From contig JAEWAF010000120.1 in NCBI GenBank assembly GCA_023391815.1, positions 1-38,774 of the forward strand: a stretch of 38,774 nt of DNA, read 5' to 3'. The translations under genes were made by a program, and so were the position numbers. The notes beneath the pieces were generated by a model. It made no database searches. It saw only the letters and a list, made by a program, of their open reading frames with translations, and was not told the DNA's origin. Source of the stretch: Pseudomonadota bacterium (lineage in GTDB: Bacteria; Pseudomonadota; Gammaproteobacteria; Steroidobacterales; Steroidobacteraceae). This document shows positions 9,208 to 18,325 of this stretch, one piece after another (positions within the stretch are counted from its first letter, which is position 1; each line of letters opens with the position of its first letter).

Positions 9208-10173
9208 TCAGAGCGCGACGTGCTCGCCGAACTTCGGCGGTTTCAAGATCAACGCGTCACACGGCAGCTTCTCGAGCACATCTTCCGCGGTGCTGCCGAT
9301 GAAGATCCGCTTGAGCCCGCTGCGCGCGATCGCGCCCATCGTGATCACATCTGCATTGATGCGCGCCGCCACCAGCGGCAGCACCTGAGCCGGACCGCCC
9401 AGCTCCAGATGAATGTTCTTGGGCGGAACGTTGTAGTCGCCGACCAATCGAGTCACCAGCTCGCGACGATTTTTTTCCTCGATCGCCAGCTCTTCGGGCG
9501 TCGCCGCCGCGACCATCGGCGGATTCACGGCCGTTGCCGCACCGATGATGGCCATCGGCAGATAAACATGGACCACGTGCAGCTCGCCGTTCATTCGCTG
9601 CGCCAACAACGATGCATGCTCGATGATCCAATGATCGAGAATCTCCGGCTTGTCATTGACATGCCCCGGATCGACCGCCGCCATCACGCGCGGCACTTCG
9701 GCCCACGGCGCGCCCTTGGTCAGCAACAGCGGCACGGGACAGGCACGAATCAACTGCCAATCCGTATTGGTCAGAAACGTTCGCTGGGCGAGCGAATGAT
9801 GATGCGTGTCCTTCACCACCAGATCGGCATGGGTGTGTCGAATGCGATCGATCAACCCGACGTGCAGCGGATCGGCGCACACAGTTTCGGTGGTCACGTC
9901 CAAACCGCGGGACCGCAGCGGCGCGGCCAGCGACTCGAGCTCGCCTTTGATGTTGGTGGGCACTGGCGCGGTCGGATTGTCGCGCACGTGTGACGACAAC
10001 CGCATCTCGCGAGCCGCCTTCGTATCGCAGACGAACAGCTCCAGCCGCGCGTTGAATTTTTCAGCCAGCCTCGCCGCCTTGTCGATGGCGGGATGCTCGG
10101 TCGCGGTCGGATCGACGATCACCAGGATTTGTTTGATGTAACTCATCGCAGTCGATGGCTCGGTCGCAGGCAT
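9208..10173 (-). CDS. Tandem universal stress protein (UspE-like)
   Basis: A 321-residue cytoplasmic protein with two Usp domains (about 12-155 and 160-315), like UspE. The first begins IKQILVIVDP; the second begins VMAAVDP and ends with the ATP-loop-like MGAIARSGLKRIFIGSTAE. UspE-type proteins help cells survive starvation or oxygen limitation. The start is uncertain: ATG 10173 has GGGGG upstream, while ATG 10146 (MSYIKQ) starts right at the domain. It lies downstream of the PAS hybrid kinase on the same strand, about 90 bp away, so the two may share a transcript. Confidence 0.9.
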   Translation of the reverse strand: MPATEPSTAMSYIKQILVIVDPTATEHPAIDKAARLAEKFNARLELFVCDTKAAREMRLSSHVRDNPTAPVPTNIKGELESLAAPLRSRGLDVTTETVCADPLHVGLIDRIRHTHADLVVKDTHHHSLAQRTFLTNTDWQLIRACPVPLLLTKGAPWAEVPRVMAAVDPGHVNDKPEILDHWIIEHASLLAQRMNGELHVVHVYLPMAIIGAATAVNPPMVAAATPEELAIEEKNRRELVTRLVGDYNVPPKNIHLELGGPAQVLPLVAARINADVITMGAIARSGLKRIFIGSTAEDVLEKLPCDALILKPPKFGEHVAL

Positions 10174-10263
10174 GGCGTTGCCCCCATCGTCAGTCTCGAA
10201 TCGCAGCGTCGCGCCCGGTATCGGGACATGCGCGTAACCGCTGCGGGCAAACCCGCTGCACTT

Positions 10264-11820
10264 TCAGCCAGCGCTGCGGGCAGCGCTGCGACGATCGGAG
10301 CCGCCCTCGGCGGAAAGTTCGTCGATCGCGTCGAGCAAGGCCGAGGTATCGACCGGCTTGCTCAGAAACCGGCAATTCGGCACCGGCGTACGCAACGAGC
10401 GCAGCACCGAGGGCAAGTCACCGCTCAACACGACGCCCGGCACGTCATAGCCTTGTCGCTGACGCAGCCGTGTCAGCAACTCCAGTCCGGTGTTGAGACC
10501 GTCGAGGTGATAATCCGCGACGATGACATCGCCGCGCTGGAGCTTCTCGAACAGGACTTCGGCGTCGGCTGCCGACGATGCGCTTTCGACATGGAAGCCT
10601 TCGAAACGCAGGAACAACTCGGTCGCCAATCGCACGCCATCGTTATCTTCGACGAGCAGTACTCGAGATCGACGCGTCGCGCCGCCCGCGGGCTCCGCAC
10701 TGGCACTCGAATCCGTGCCGGCGGCGAGCGCGGTCAGATATTGATTTGGGATGCTCACGACCGCCTGTGTGCCTTCGCCGACGCGCGAGCTGATGCTCAC
10801 TGTAAATCCCAGCAGGCGCGCCACTTCCTTGACGATCGCCAGCCCCAAGCCCACACCCATGCGCTTCGCGCCGTGTGTGTCCACTTGGTAATACTCATCG
10901 AAGATCCGATCCAGCTTGTCGGCGGGAATGCCGACGCCAGTGTCGCTCACGGTGATGGCGAGCGCGGTGGGACCAGGGACGCAGCTCACTTTGACTTCGC
11001 CCTGATCTGTGTATTTCAACGCATTGCCGACCAGGTTCTGCAACAGCTGATAGAACAGTGTGCGATCGGTGGAGACGATCAACGCCGCCGGCTCGATGCG
11101 AAGCGCGATGCCCCGCGCCTGCGCCAGCGAATCGAACTCGGTCGTGAGCTGATGCAGCGTATCGGTGAGCGGCACATCCACGACCTGCGGATCGATGGCG
11201 CCCGACTCCAGGCGGCTGATGTCCAGCAACGCGTTCAGCATGCGCGTCATGCCTTCGATTGCGCGCTCCTGCTGTTGTAACAGCTCGCGCAAGTCCGGCT
11301 GCGCGATCTTGAGCATGGCCGCATTCAACAAACGAATGGTTTGAATCGGCTGGCGCAAGTCATGGCTGGCGGTGGCGAGAAAGCGGCTCTTGGCGCGATT
11401 GGCCCGATCCGCTTCTTCGCGCGCGGCGATCAACGCTTCGTTGATCTGCTGTCGTTCGGTGTTGTCACGGATCGCGGCGGCGACGAACAAAGTATCGCCG
11501 ATCTTGAACGGCGCCAGCCGGATACCGGCCGCGAACTCGCTGCCATCGGCACGCCGTGCAAACAAATCGGCGATCCGCGCGCCCATCTCACGATTGCCGG
11601 GTTTGCTCAGATAAGCGGTCAGATGACTGACATGCTTGCCGCGCAGGCGCTCGGGAATCAGTGTTTCCAGCGGCTTGTGCAACAACTCCCCAGGCGCGTA
11701 GCCGAACAGCTCGGTGACCGTCTGATTGGCGAACCGGATACGGCCGCCGGCATCGACGACGATCAAGGCGTCGGGGGAGAAGCGCAGCAGGTGTTGAGTG
11801 ATATCGCTCAGCTGGTCCAT
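10264..11820 (-). CDS. PAS-containing hybrid sensor histidine kinase
   Basis: A 518-residue soluble hybrid kinase. It has one PAS domain (about 5-125), HisKA with phospho-acceptor His153 in ASHDLRQP, HATPase (NALKY, DTGVGIP and GVGLGLA boxes) and a C-terminal receiver domain (about 395-510) with its aspartate in VADYHLDG. The PAS helix carries GKHVSHL, with His63 at a position resembling the haem histidine of FixL. No membrane segment is seen. The start chosen is ATG 11820; a longer frame to 11976 overlaps the divergent kinase gene and lacks homology. It is divergent from a FixL-like kinase/FixJ-like regulator pair and upstream of the Usp gene, which suggests a low-oxygen or stress input. Confidence 0.88.
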   Translation of the reverse strand: MDQLSDITQHLLRFSPDALIVVDAGGRIRFANQTVTELFGYAPGELLHKPLETLIPERLRGKHVSHLTAYLSKPGNREMGARIADLFARRADGSEFAAGIRLAPFKIGDTLFVAAAIRDNTERQQINEALIAAREEADRANRAKSRFLATASHDLRQPIQTIRLLNAAMLKIAQPDLRELLQQQERAIEGMTRMLNALLDISRLESGAIDPQVVDVPLTDTLHQLTTEFDSLAQARGIALRIEPAALIVSTDRTLFYQLLQNLVGNALKYTDQGEVKVSCVPGPTALAITVSDTGVGIPADKLDRIFDEYYQVDTHGAKRMGVGLGLAIVKEVARLLGFTVSISSRVGEGTQAVVSIPNQYLTALAAGTDSSASAEPAGGATRRSRVLLVEDNDGVRLATELFLRFEGFHVESASSAADAEVLFEKLQRGDVIVADYHLDGLNTGLELLTRLRQRQGYDVPGVVLSGDLPSVLRSLRTPVPNCRFLSKPVDTSALLDAIDELSAEGGSDRRSAARSAG

Positions 11821-11976
11821 CGTGATCGGGCTCGTCGTAGGCGGAAAATTATGCCGCTTTTCGCCTCCGCGGGACATTGATACCGGCCGACCGGGCATCT
11901 CTAAGGGGCGGGCGTAGTCGCTTCCGTGGAAGTCGCGGGTGTGCCGGCCAGGGGTTGCGGGCAGTCTGGGACCCAT

Positions 11977-12783
11977 ATGAAACTCCCGGAATCATGGCAA
12001 TCCCGCCCCACATTCTCCGCGCCGCCGCCTGGCGAGTCCATCATGGGCACTGACGGCGACCCCGCCACGTCGCGACTGCTCGAACAACTGATGCAGATCG
12101 CGCGCACCTCCGCGCTGGAGGAAATGGCCAGCGGATTTGCGCACGAATTGAATCAGCCCATCGGCGCCATCGCCACGTTCGCGCAAGCTGCCGAGCGCAT
12201 GCTGTCGCGCCCCGAACCGATGACGGCGCAGGCCTTGGAAGTGCTACGTCATATCAGCAACGAAGCTCTCAACGCCGGCCAGGGGATTCGTCGCATCCGT
12301 AAATTGTTCAATGACACCGCGGTGGCCCGCGTCGATTGCGCCATGCCGGACGTGATCGCCGAATTGATGCCAGTGCTGGAATTGCTGGCCGGTCGCGCGG
12401 GCGTGCGTCTGGAACTTGAGATCGACGAATCGCTTCCCTTTGTCTCCGTCGATCGACTGCGCATTCAGCACGTGCTCTATACGCTCGTACAAAACTCCCT
12501 CGAAGCACACCGACCCGCGCAACAGCCGGCCCGCGTGCGTATCGAAGTCACCGGCGACCGCTATGCTGTGACGACTGCCGTGATCGATAACGGCGTGGGT
12601 CTCACGACCGAGACGCGGGCGCAATTGTTTCGACCGTTTTTCACCACCAAGGATCAGGGCACGGGCTTGGGCCTGGCGTCGAGCCGCGCTATCGTTGAGG
12701 CGCATGAAGGCGCTATCGGCTGCGACGATGTCCAAGGCGGTGGCGCGAGGTTCTGGTTCAGATTGCCGGCTGCGATTCTATGA
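11977..12783 (+). CDS. FixL-like sensor histidine kinase without a sensor domain
   Basis: A 268-residue kinase made almost only of the transmitter. HisKA has FAHELNQPIGAI (His56 from this start), the form typical of the FixL/DctB-type family. HATPase has QNSLEA, DNGVGL and FFTTKDQGTGLGL. The N-terminal 45 or so residues are proline-rich and hold no PAS or transmembrane segment. ATG 11977 has GGGA five bases upstream; ATG 12043 is an equally possible start giving 246 residues. It is followed 26 bp later by the FixJ-like regulator, its likely partner. Its signal must come from another protein, perhaps the divergent PAS kinase. Confidence 0.85.
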   Translation: MKLPESWQSRPTFSAPPPGESIMGTDGDPATSRLLEQLMQIARTSALEEMASGFAHELNQPIGAIATFAQAAERMLSRPEPMTAQALEVLRHISNEALNAGQGIRRIRKLFNDTAVARVDCAMPDVIAELMPVLELLAGRAGVRLELEIDESLPFVSVDRLRIQHVLYTLVQNSLEAHRPAQQPARVRIEVTGDRYAVTTAVIDNGVGLTTETRAQLFRPFFTTKDQGTGLGLASSRAIVEAHEGAIGCDDVQGGGARFWFRLPAAIL

Positions 12784-12809
12784 AGTCGCCGGCGATGGCA
12801 TAACGACGT

Positions 12810-13457
12810 ATGACCGCCAATAAAACTCCCGCTCGCAAGAAGCCCACGATCTACATCGTCGACGACGATGACGGCATGCGCCGCGCCTTGAGCGTGCTCA
12901 TGTCGACGGTCGGCTACAACGCCGTGACCTTCGAGCGGCCCGCCGAATTTCTGCAAAAGCTCGACCCGAATCAGCCCGGCTGCCTGGTGCTCGACGTGCG
13001 CATGCCGGAGATGAGCGGGCTGGAAGTGCAGCAGCAGCTCAACCGCAGCGGCTCGATGCTCCCCGTCATCCTGATGACCGGGCACGGCGACATTCCAATG
13101 GCCGTGCAGGCCATGAAAGACGGCGCGTTCGATTTCCTCCAAAAACCGTTCCGCGATCAGGATCTGCTCGATCGCATCAACGGCGCGCTGAAACAGGACG
13201 CAGAGAATCGCGAAACGGTCGAGCGGCACGCCGATCTCAAACGCCGCAGCGAATCGCTCACGCCGCGCGAACGCGAAGTGATGGCGCTGGTGGTCGACGG
13301 CCGCGCCAACAAAGTGATCGCCATCGACCTCGGCCTGAGCGAGCGCACCGTCGAGATTCACAGAGCCAATGTCATGGAAAAGATGCAGGCGCGCTCGGTC
13401 GCCCATCTGGTGAAAATGCACCTCACCCTGAATGGTGAAACTCTCGGCACCGGCTGA
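12810..13457 (+). CDS. FixJ/NarL-type response regulator
   Basis: A 215-residue transcription regulator. The receiver domain (about 12-125) has acidic residues VDDDD (18-22), phospho-acceptor Asp62 in LDVRMPEMSG, the switch Thr90 in LMTGHG and Lys112. The LuxR-type helix-turn-helix (about 145-210) contains LTPREREVM and LSERTVEIHRANVMEKM, characteristic of FixJ. Known relatives activate microaerobic respiration genes. It lies between the FixL-like kinase and the phosphoketolase gene with 26- and 30-bp gaps, so all three are probably one operon; phosphoketolase and cco genes are candidate targets by inference. Confidence 0.93.
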   Translation: MTANKTPARKKPTIYIVDDDDGMRRALSVLMSTVGYNAVTFERPAEFLQKLDPNQPGCLVLDVRMPEMSGLEVQQQLNRSGSMLPVILMTGHGDIPMAVQAMKDGAFDFLQKPFRDQDLLDRINGALKQDAENRETVERHADLKRRSESLTPREREVMALVVDGRANKVIAIDLGLSERTVEIHRANVMEKMQARSVAHLVKMHLTLNGETLGTG

Positions 13458-13487
13458 CGATTAGAGTCCATTGCACGAGGGCATGCC

Positions 13488-15881
13488 ATGTCAGATTCCA
13501 CTCGCGACGATCCCACGCTCGGCACTGAATATCTGACACGGCTCGATGCCTACTGGCGGGCCGCGAACTATCTCGCGGTCGGTCAGATCTATCTGATGGA
13601 CAATCCGCTGCTCGAGCGGCCGTTGCAGCTGTCGGATGTGAAACCCCGTCTGCTGGGGCACTGGGGCACGACGCCCGGGCTCAATTTCATCTATGCCCAT
13701 CTGAACCGCGTCATCCGCAAGTACGACCTGGACATGTTGTATGTCGCAGGCCCGGGTCATGGCGGACCGGCGCTGGTCGCCAACGTTTATCTCGAAGGCA
13801 CCTACAGCGAGTACTACCCGAATATCTCCGAGGACAAGGAGGGCATGCGCCGGCTGTTCAAACAGTTTTCCTTTCCCGGCGGCATTCCCAGTCATGTCGC
13901 CCCGGAAACGCCCGGCTCGATTCACGAGGGCGGCGAGCTCGGCTATGCCTTGTCGCATGCCACCGGTGCGGTGTTCGACAATCCCGATCTGATCGTGGCC
14001 TGCGTCATCGGCGACGGCGAGGCCGAGACCGGCCCGCTCGCCACCGGCTGGCACTCGAACAAATTTCTGAATCCTGTCCGCGATGGCGCGGTGCTGCCCA
14101 TCCTGCAGTTGAACGGTTACAAAATCGCCGGCCCGACGGTGCTCGCTCGCATCCCCCACGAAGAGCTGGCGGAGCTGATGCGAGGCTATGGCTACGAGCC
14201 GTTCTTCATCGAAGAGGCCGACACGCTGGCGGCGACCCATCTGGCCATGGCGAAGACCATGGATCGCATGATCGAGCGCATTCACCAGATCCAGGCGGAC
14301 GCTCGCAAGAACGGCTTCAAACAACGCCCGCGCTGGCCCATGCTCGTGCTGCGGACACCGAAAGGCTGGACCGGCCCCGAGGAAGTGGACGGCGTGCCGG
14401 TCGAGAACAGCTGGCGCTCGCACCAGGTCCCGCTCGCGCAGCTGGCTGAAAAGCCCGACCATTTGAAGCTGCTGGATACGTGGATGCGCAGCTACAAGCC
14501 CGAAGAGTTGTTTACGGCCGAAGGCAAGTTGCAGCCGCGATTGCGCGAGCTCGCGCCCGTCGGCAAGCGCCGGATGGGCGACAACCCGCATGCGAATGGC
14601 GGCATGCTGCTTCGGCAGCTGCGTCTTCCCGACTTCCGGGAGTACGCGATCGAGCTGCCCTCGCCCGGCTCGCGCGTCGGTGAATCGACGCGCGTCCAAG
14701 GGAAATTCCTGCGCGACGTGATGAAGATGAACCTGGACTCGAAGAACTTCCGGCTGTTCGCGCCCGATGAGTTCACGTCGAATCGTTGGGACGACGTGTT
14801 GCAAGTCACCTCGCGCATGCTGGCGGCGGAGATTCTGCCCACGGATACCAGCGTCGCGATGGACGGCCGCGTCATGGAGATCCTCAGCGAGCATCAATGC
14901 CAGGGCTGGCTCGAAGGCTATCTGTTGACCGGGCGGCACGGCTTCTTCAGTTGTTACGAAGCGTTCGTGCACATCGTCGACTCGATGTTCAACCAGCACG
15001 CCAAATGGCTCAAGACCTGCAACCACATTCCCTGGCGCCGCCCCATCGCGTCGTTGAATTATCTGCTGACCTCGCACGTCTGGCGCCAGGATCACAACGG
15101 CTTCAGTCACCAGGACCCGGGCTTCATCGATCATGTCGTGAACAAGAAGCCCGAAGTGGTCCGCGTGTACCTGCCGCCCGACGCCAACACGCTGTTGAGC
15201 GTCACGGACCATTGCCTGCGCAGTCGCAATTACGTGAACGTCATCGTTGCGGGCAAACAGCCGCAGTTCCAGTGGCTGTCGATGGACGCGGCGATCAAAC
15301 ATTGCAGCGCCGGCGCCGGCATCTGGGACTGGGCCAGCAACGATCAGGACAGCGTGCCCGACATCGTCATGGCATGCGCGGGCGACGTCCCGACGCTGGA
15401 AACATTGGCCGCGGTGTCACTGCTTCGCGAGTGGCTGCCGTCGTTGCGCATTCGAGTCGTGAACGTGGTCGACCTCATGACGTTGCAGCCGGCGAGCGAA
15501 CATCCGCACGGCATGAGCGACAAGGAGTTCGACGCCATGTTCACGACGGACAAGCCCATCCTGTTCGCGTTCCATGGCTATCCCTGGCTGATCCACCGCC
15601 TCACCTATCGCCGCAAGGGCCACGACAATCTGCACGTGCGCGGCTACAAGGAAGAAGGCACGACCACCACGCCTTTCGATATGACCGTGCTGAACGACCT
15701 GGATCGTTTCCATCTCGCCGAGGCGGCTATCGATCTGGTCCCGAGCCTGGGCGCTCAGGCCGGCTACCTGCGTCAGCGGCTACGAGACAAGCTCATCGAG
15801 CATCGCGAATACATCCGGCGCCACGGCGAAGACATGCCGGAGGTGCGGAACTGGCAGTGGCAGGTGAAAAAGCTCGGCTAG
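13488..15881 (+). CDS. xfp: Xylulose-5-phosphate/fructose-6-phosphate phosphoketolase
   Basis: A 797-residue thiamine-diphosphate enzyme that splits xylulose 5-phosphate or fructose 6-phosphate with phosphate to acetyl phosphate plus an aldose phosphate. Family signatures include GPGHGGPALVANVYLEG near residue 85, SHATGAVFDNPDL, and the TPP-binding GDGEAETGPLATGWHSN near residue 175; length matches the family. ATG 13488 has GAGGGC six bases upstream. It is apparently cotranscribed with the FixLJ-like pair, suggesting oxygen or redox control of a carbon bypass producing acetyl phosphate. Its TAG stop shares the palindrome CTAG with the stop of the opposing gene. Substrate preference cannot be read from the sequence. 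Confidence 0.96.
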   Translation: MSDSTRDDPTLGTEYLTRLDAYWRAANYLAVGQIYLMDNPLLERPLQLSDVKPRLLGHWGTTPGLNFIYAHLNRVIRKYDLDMLYVAGPGHGGPALVANVYLEGTYSEYYPNISEDKEGMRRLFKQFSFPGGIPSHVAPETPGSIHEGGELGYALSHATGAVFDNPDLIVACVIGDGEAETGPLATGWHSNKFLNPVRDGAVLPILQLNGYKIAGPTVLARIPHEELAELMRGYGYEPFFIEEADTLAATHLAMAKTMDRMIERIHQIQADARKNGFKQRPRWPMLVLRTPKGWTGPEEVDGVPVENSWRSHQVPLAQLAEKPDHLKLLDTWMRSYKPEELFTAEGKLQPRLRELAPVGKRRMGDNPHANGGMLLRQLRLPDFREYAIELPSPGSRVGESTRVQGKFLRDVMKMNLDSKNFRLFAPDEFTSNRWDDVLQVTSRMLAAEILPTDTSVAMDGRVMEILSEHQCQGWLEGYLLTGRHGFFSCYEAFVHIVDSMFNQHAKWLKTCNHIPWRRPIASLNYLLTSHVWRQDHNGFSHQDPGFIDHVVNKKPEVVRVYLPPDANTLLSVTDHCLRSRNYVNVIVAGKQPQFQWLSMDAAIKHCSAGAGIWDWASNDQDSVPDIVMACAGDVPTLETLAAVSLLREWLPSLRIRVVNVVDLMTLQPASEHPHGMSDKEFDAMFTTDKPILFAFHGYPWLIHRLTYRRKGHDNLHVRGYKEEGTTTTPFDMTVLNDLDRFHLAEAAIDLVPSLGAQAGYLRQRLRDKLIEHREYIRRHGEDMPEVRNWQWQVKKLG

Positions 15882-17002
15882 GAATAGAGTGCGGGCAACT
15901 GCGCGTGCAGGAACCACCGGTCGAGCACGACATTCCGGGCGAACCACTGTGTTTGCATCAAGGCGCGGGCCAGCGCCAAACGCAGCTTTGCAGGAAGCAT
16001 TGCCAGGGCCGGCGCTTCGCCGCGCTCGCCGAAGCGAGAACGCAGGGCAGCTTCGTACTGTGACAACTGTTCGCGACGGTAATCCCGGTCCACCGCCAGC
16101 GCGTGGGCCGCGGCCATCATGCCCGACTCGACCGCAGGCCGGATGCCCTCGCCGCTTTGGGTGTAAGCCAGGCCGGCGGCGTCGCCGATGATCATGACGC
16201 CATCGCCGACCACCGGCCGCTTGCCGTGCGCATATAACAAATAGGCGTGGCCTTTGAATTTGCCCGGCAGATCCGCCGGAATCCTGCCTTGCTCCGCCAG
16301 CGAGCGGGCAAACGTTTGCACATGCTCGGCAAGCCGATGATTGCCCTCACGCCCCAGCCCGACGTTGAGATAGTTGCCCTTTCGGAAACACCAGCCGTAG
16401 CCCTTGAGGTCATCGCAGAAATAAAGCTCCGGCCGCTCGCCGGTGACGGCGCATTGCGCGGCCTGCGACTCGTTCAGCTCGAACTCGATTTCCTGGGCAC
16501 TGATGGCCCGCTCTTCCTTGCCGAGGTGGGCACCGAGGAAACGAGCCACCGGACAGAAATGTCCGCCCGCGCCGATGACCAGCGGCGTGGAGATCTCCCC
16601 ATTGACCAGCCAGCGATCGCCCTGCCGCTCCATCGACTTCCAGGCTTCGCCCATCCGCAACCGGGCGCCACTGCGTTCCAACAAGTAATGATCGAATTCG
16701 CAGCGGCGGATTCCGTAGCTCACCACCTTCCCGTAGCTTACGGACGCGTTGGCGCGCTCGCCCATGCCCGTGATGAACGAGTCGATGGGCTGCAGAACAC
16801 GACCTTGTCGATAATCATCGACGTCCAGACCCAGCTCCTCCACCACCTGCGGCGTGATCCAGCCGGCACAGACTTTGTCGCGGGGAAACGTGCTCTTGTC
16901 CATGACGAGCACATCGAGCCCGGCGGCTCTCAGGGTGCGCGCGCACGTGGACCCGCCCGGACCGCCGCCGACGATCAGCACATCACAGGTGTCCGCGCTC
17001 AT
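15878..17002 (-). CDS. Geranylgeranyl reductase-family FAD oxidoreductase
   Basis: A 374-residue flavoprotein. The N-terminal Rossmann loop is VGGGPGGS (about 11-18), KVCAGWITP follows the FAD-binding region, KGYGWCFRKGNYLNVGLG resembles the family YxWxFPK...NVG motif, and MIIGDAAGL is the second FAD-contact motif. Members of this family saturate isoprenoid or other lipid double bonds. The start overlaps the stop of the CFA-like gene by ATGA (17002-16999), so translation is coupled and a joint lipid substrate is likely. The end shares CTAG with the phosphoketolase stop. Alternative roles in cofactor or pigment oxidation cannot be ruled out. Confidence 0.88.
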   Translation of the reverse strand: MSADTCDVLIVGGGPGGSTCARTLRAAGLDVLVMDKSTFPRDKVCAGWITPQVVEELGLDVDDYRQGRVLQPIDSFITGMGERANASVSYGKVVSYGIRRCEFDHYLLERSGARLRMGEAWKSMERQGDRWLVNGEISTPLVIGAGGHFCPVARFLGAHLGKEERAISAQEIEFELNESQAAQCAVTGERPELYFCDDLKGYGWCFRKGNYLNVGLGREGNHRLAEHVQTFARSLAEQGRIPADLPGKFKGHAYLLYAHGKRPVVGDGVMIIGDAAGLAYTQSGEGIRPAVESGMMAAAHALAVDRDYRREQLSQYEAALRSRFGERGEAPALAMLPAKLRLALARALMQTQWFARNVVLDRWFLHAQLPALYS

Positions 17003-18291
17003 GGGCGATACAAGTGCTCGCGCGTCATCGGTATGTTGTTATTGGTGCCGGACGAGAACACCACCTGGAACAGTTGCATTTCACCGGTCACGAACGCTGC
17101 GCGCGAACCGGCCAGGTACAGCCGCCACATTCTCACGAAGTTCTCATCGAACATGCGCGCCACCTTGTCGCGCGACTCCTCATACAGGCGCCACCACCAG
17201 TCCAGCGTCTTCGCGTAGTGCAGACGCAGATTCTCCACGTCGAGCACGGAGAATCCGGAATTCTCGAAAATCTCCATCATCTGTTTCAGCGAAGGCGGAT
17301 TCGCGCCCGGGAAGATGCGCCGATCGATCCAGCGATGCATGGGCTTCCAGCGATTGCGCCCGATGGTATGGATCAGCCCGAGCCCTTCGGGCTTCAAACA
17401 ACCGCGAATGACCTCGCCCAGGCCGGGATAGTTCTCGACGCCGACGTGCTCGAGCATGCCGACCGAGACGAACGCATCGTACGAGCCACGAATGTTTCTG
17501 TAGTCGTCCTCGACGAACTCGACGCTACGTTCCAGCCCTTCGGCCTTGGCGCGCTCTCGCGCAAAGGCGATTTGCTCGCGCGAGATATTGAATGCCCTGA
17601 CTTTCACACCGTGGTGACGAGCCATGTACAACGCGAGCCCACCCCAGCCACAACCGGCCTCGGCGACCGTCTGCCCGGGCCGCAACTGCAATTTGCGACA
17701 CACGTGTTCCATCTTGGCGTTCTGCGCCTGATCCAGTGTCATGTCCGGCGTCGGGAAGTACGCGCACGTGTACGCCATGGTCGAGCCCAGCCACAGGGAA
17801 TAGAACTCGTTACCGATGTCGTAGTGATGGTGAATGTTCTCGCGCGAGCCATGCAACGTGTTGGACGGCCGTCGATGCAACCATTGCCCCAGGCGTCGCA
17901 ACGCCGCGATCGAATTGCGTCCCGGATGAGCCGCGCCCTGATACAACACTTCGATCAGTCGGCCGAGGTCGCCCTCGACCTGAATCTTGCCGACGCTGTA
18001 CAGCTCGCCGAATTGCACGTCGGGATCCCGGCAAAGGCGCACCAGCGTGGCCCGGTCCGGAATCTTCAAAACAGCGACCGCGTCCGCGGCGCCGACTTGC
18101 TCGCCATTCCAGAGCGCGAACTGAACCGGCGGATTGCCGAATGCATGAAGCAATGCGCGCAGCATCCGACCTTCGAGGGAACGTGGATAAGTCGGTGCGG
18201 GAGGAGCGGAAGAATCGCGGCGCGCGGGAGCCGATGGCGCATTGTCCGCCACACGGTACGCATCCATAGGCCGCTCTCGAGAGGTCTGCAT
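16999..18291 (-). CDS. Cyclopropane-fatty-acyl-phospholipid synthase family methyltransferase
   Basis: A 430-residue SAM-dependent enzyme of the CFA synthase family, which adds a methylene or methyl group to unsaturated acyl chains in phospholipids. The N-terminal domain is followed by HHHYDIGNEFYSLWLG, the SAM-binding AGCGWGG (about 212-218), and MLEHVGVENY, all family hallmarks. It is longer than E. coli Cfa (382 residues), mainly at the N-terminus. The start is ATG 18291, with GGAG seven bases upstream; ATG 18267 is an alternative. It is the first gene of a two-gene operon with the flavoprotein. Cyclopropanation is the default reaction, but a methylating variant is possible. Confidence 0.9.
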   Translation of the reverse strand: MQTSRERPMDAYRVADNAPSAPARRDSSAPPAPTYPRSLEGRMLRALLHAFGNPPVQFALWNGEQVGAADAVAVLKIPDRATLVRLCRDPDVQFGELYSVGKIQVEGDLGRLIEVLYQGAAHPGRNSIAALRRLGQWLHRRPSNTLHGSRENIHHHYDIGNEFYSLWLGSTMAYTCAYFPTPDMTLDQAQNAKMEHVCRKLQLRPGQTVAEAGCGWGGLALYMARHHGVKVRAFNISREQIAFARERAKAEGLERSVEFVEDDYRNIRGSYDAFVSVGMLEHVGVENYPGLGEVIRGCLKPEGLGLIHTIGRNRWKPMHRWIDRRIFPGANPPSLKQMMEIFENSGFSVLDVENLRLHYAKTLDWWWRLYEESRDKVARMFDENFVRMWRLYLAGSRAAFVTGEMQLFQVVFSSGTNNNIPMTREHLYRP

Positions 18292-18325
18292 TGTTAGTCT
18301 CCGCCCCCGCTGGCAGTCGCCGGCC

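Noticed and set aside
10093..11280. 395-codon plus-strand frame opposite the PAS hybrid kinase
   Set aside because: The kinase motifs on the minus strand explain the region.
13491..15302. 603-codon frame antisense to phosphoketolase
   Set aside because: Phosphoketolase on the plus strand has full family motifs; the antisense product has none.
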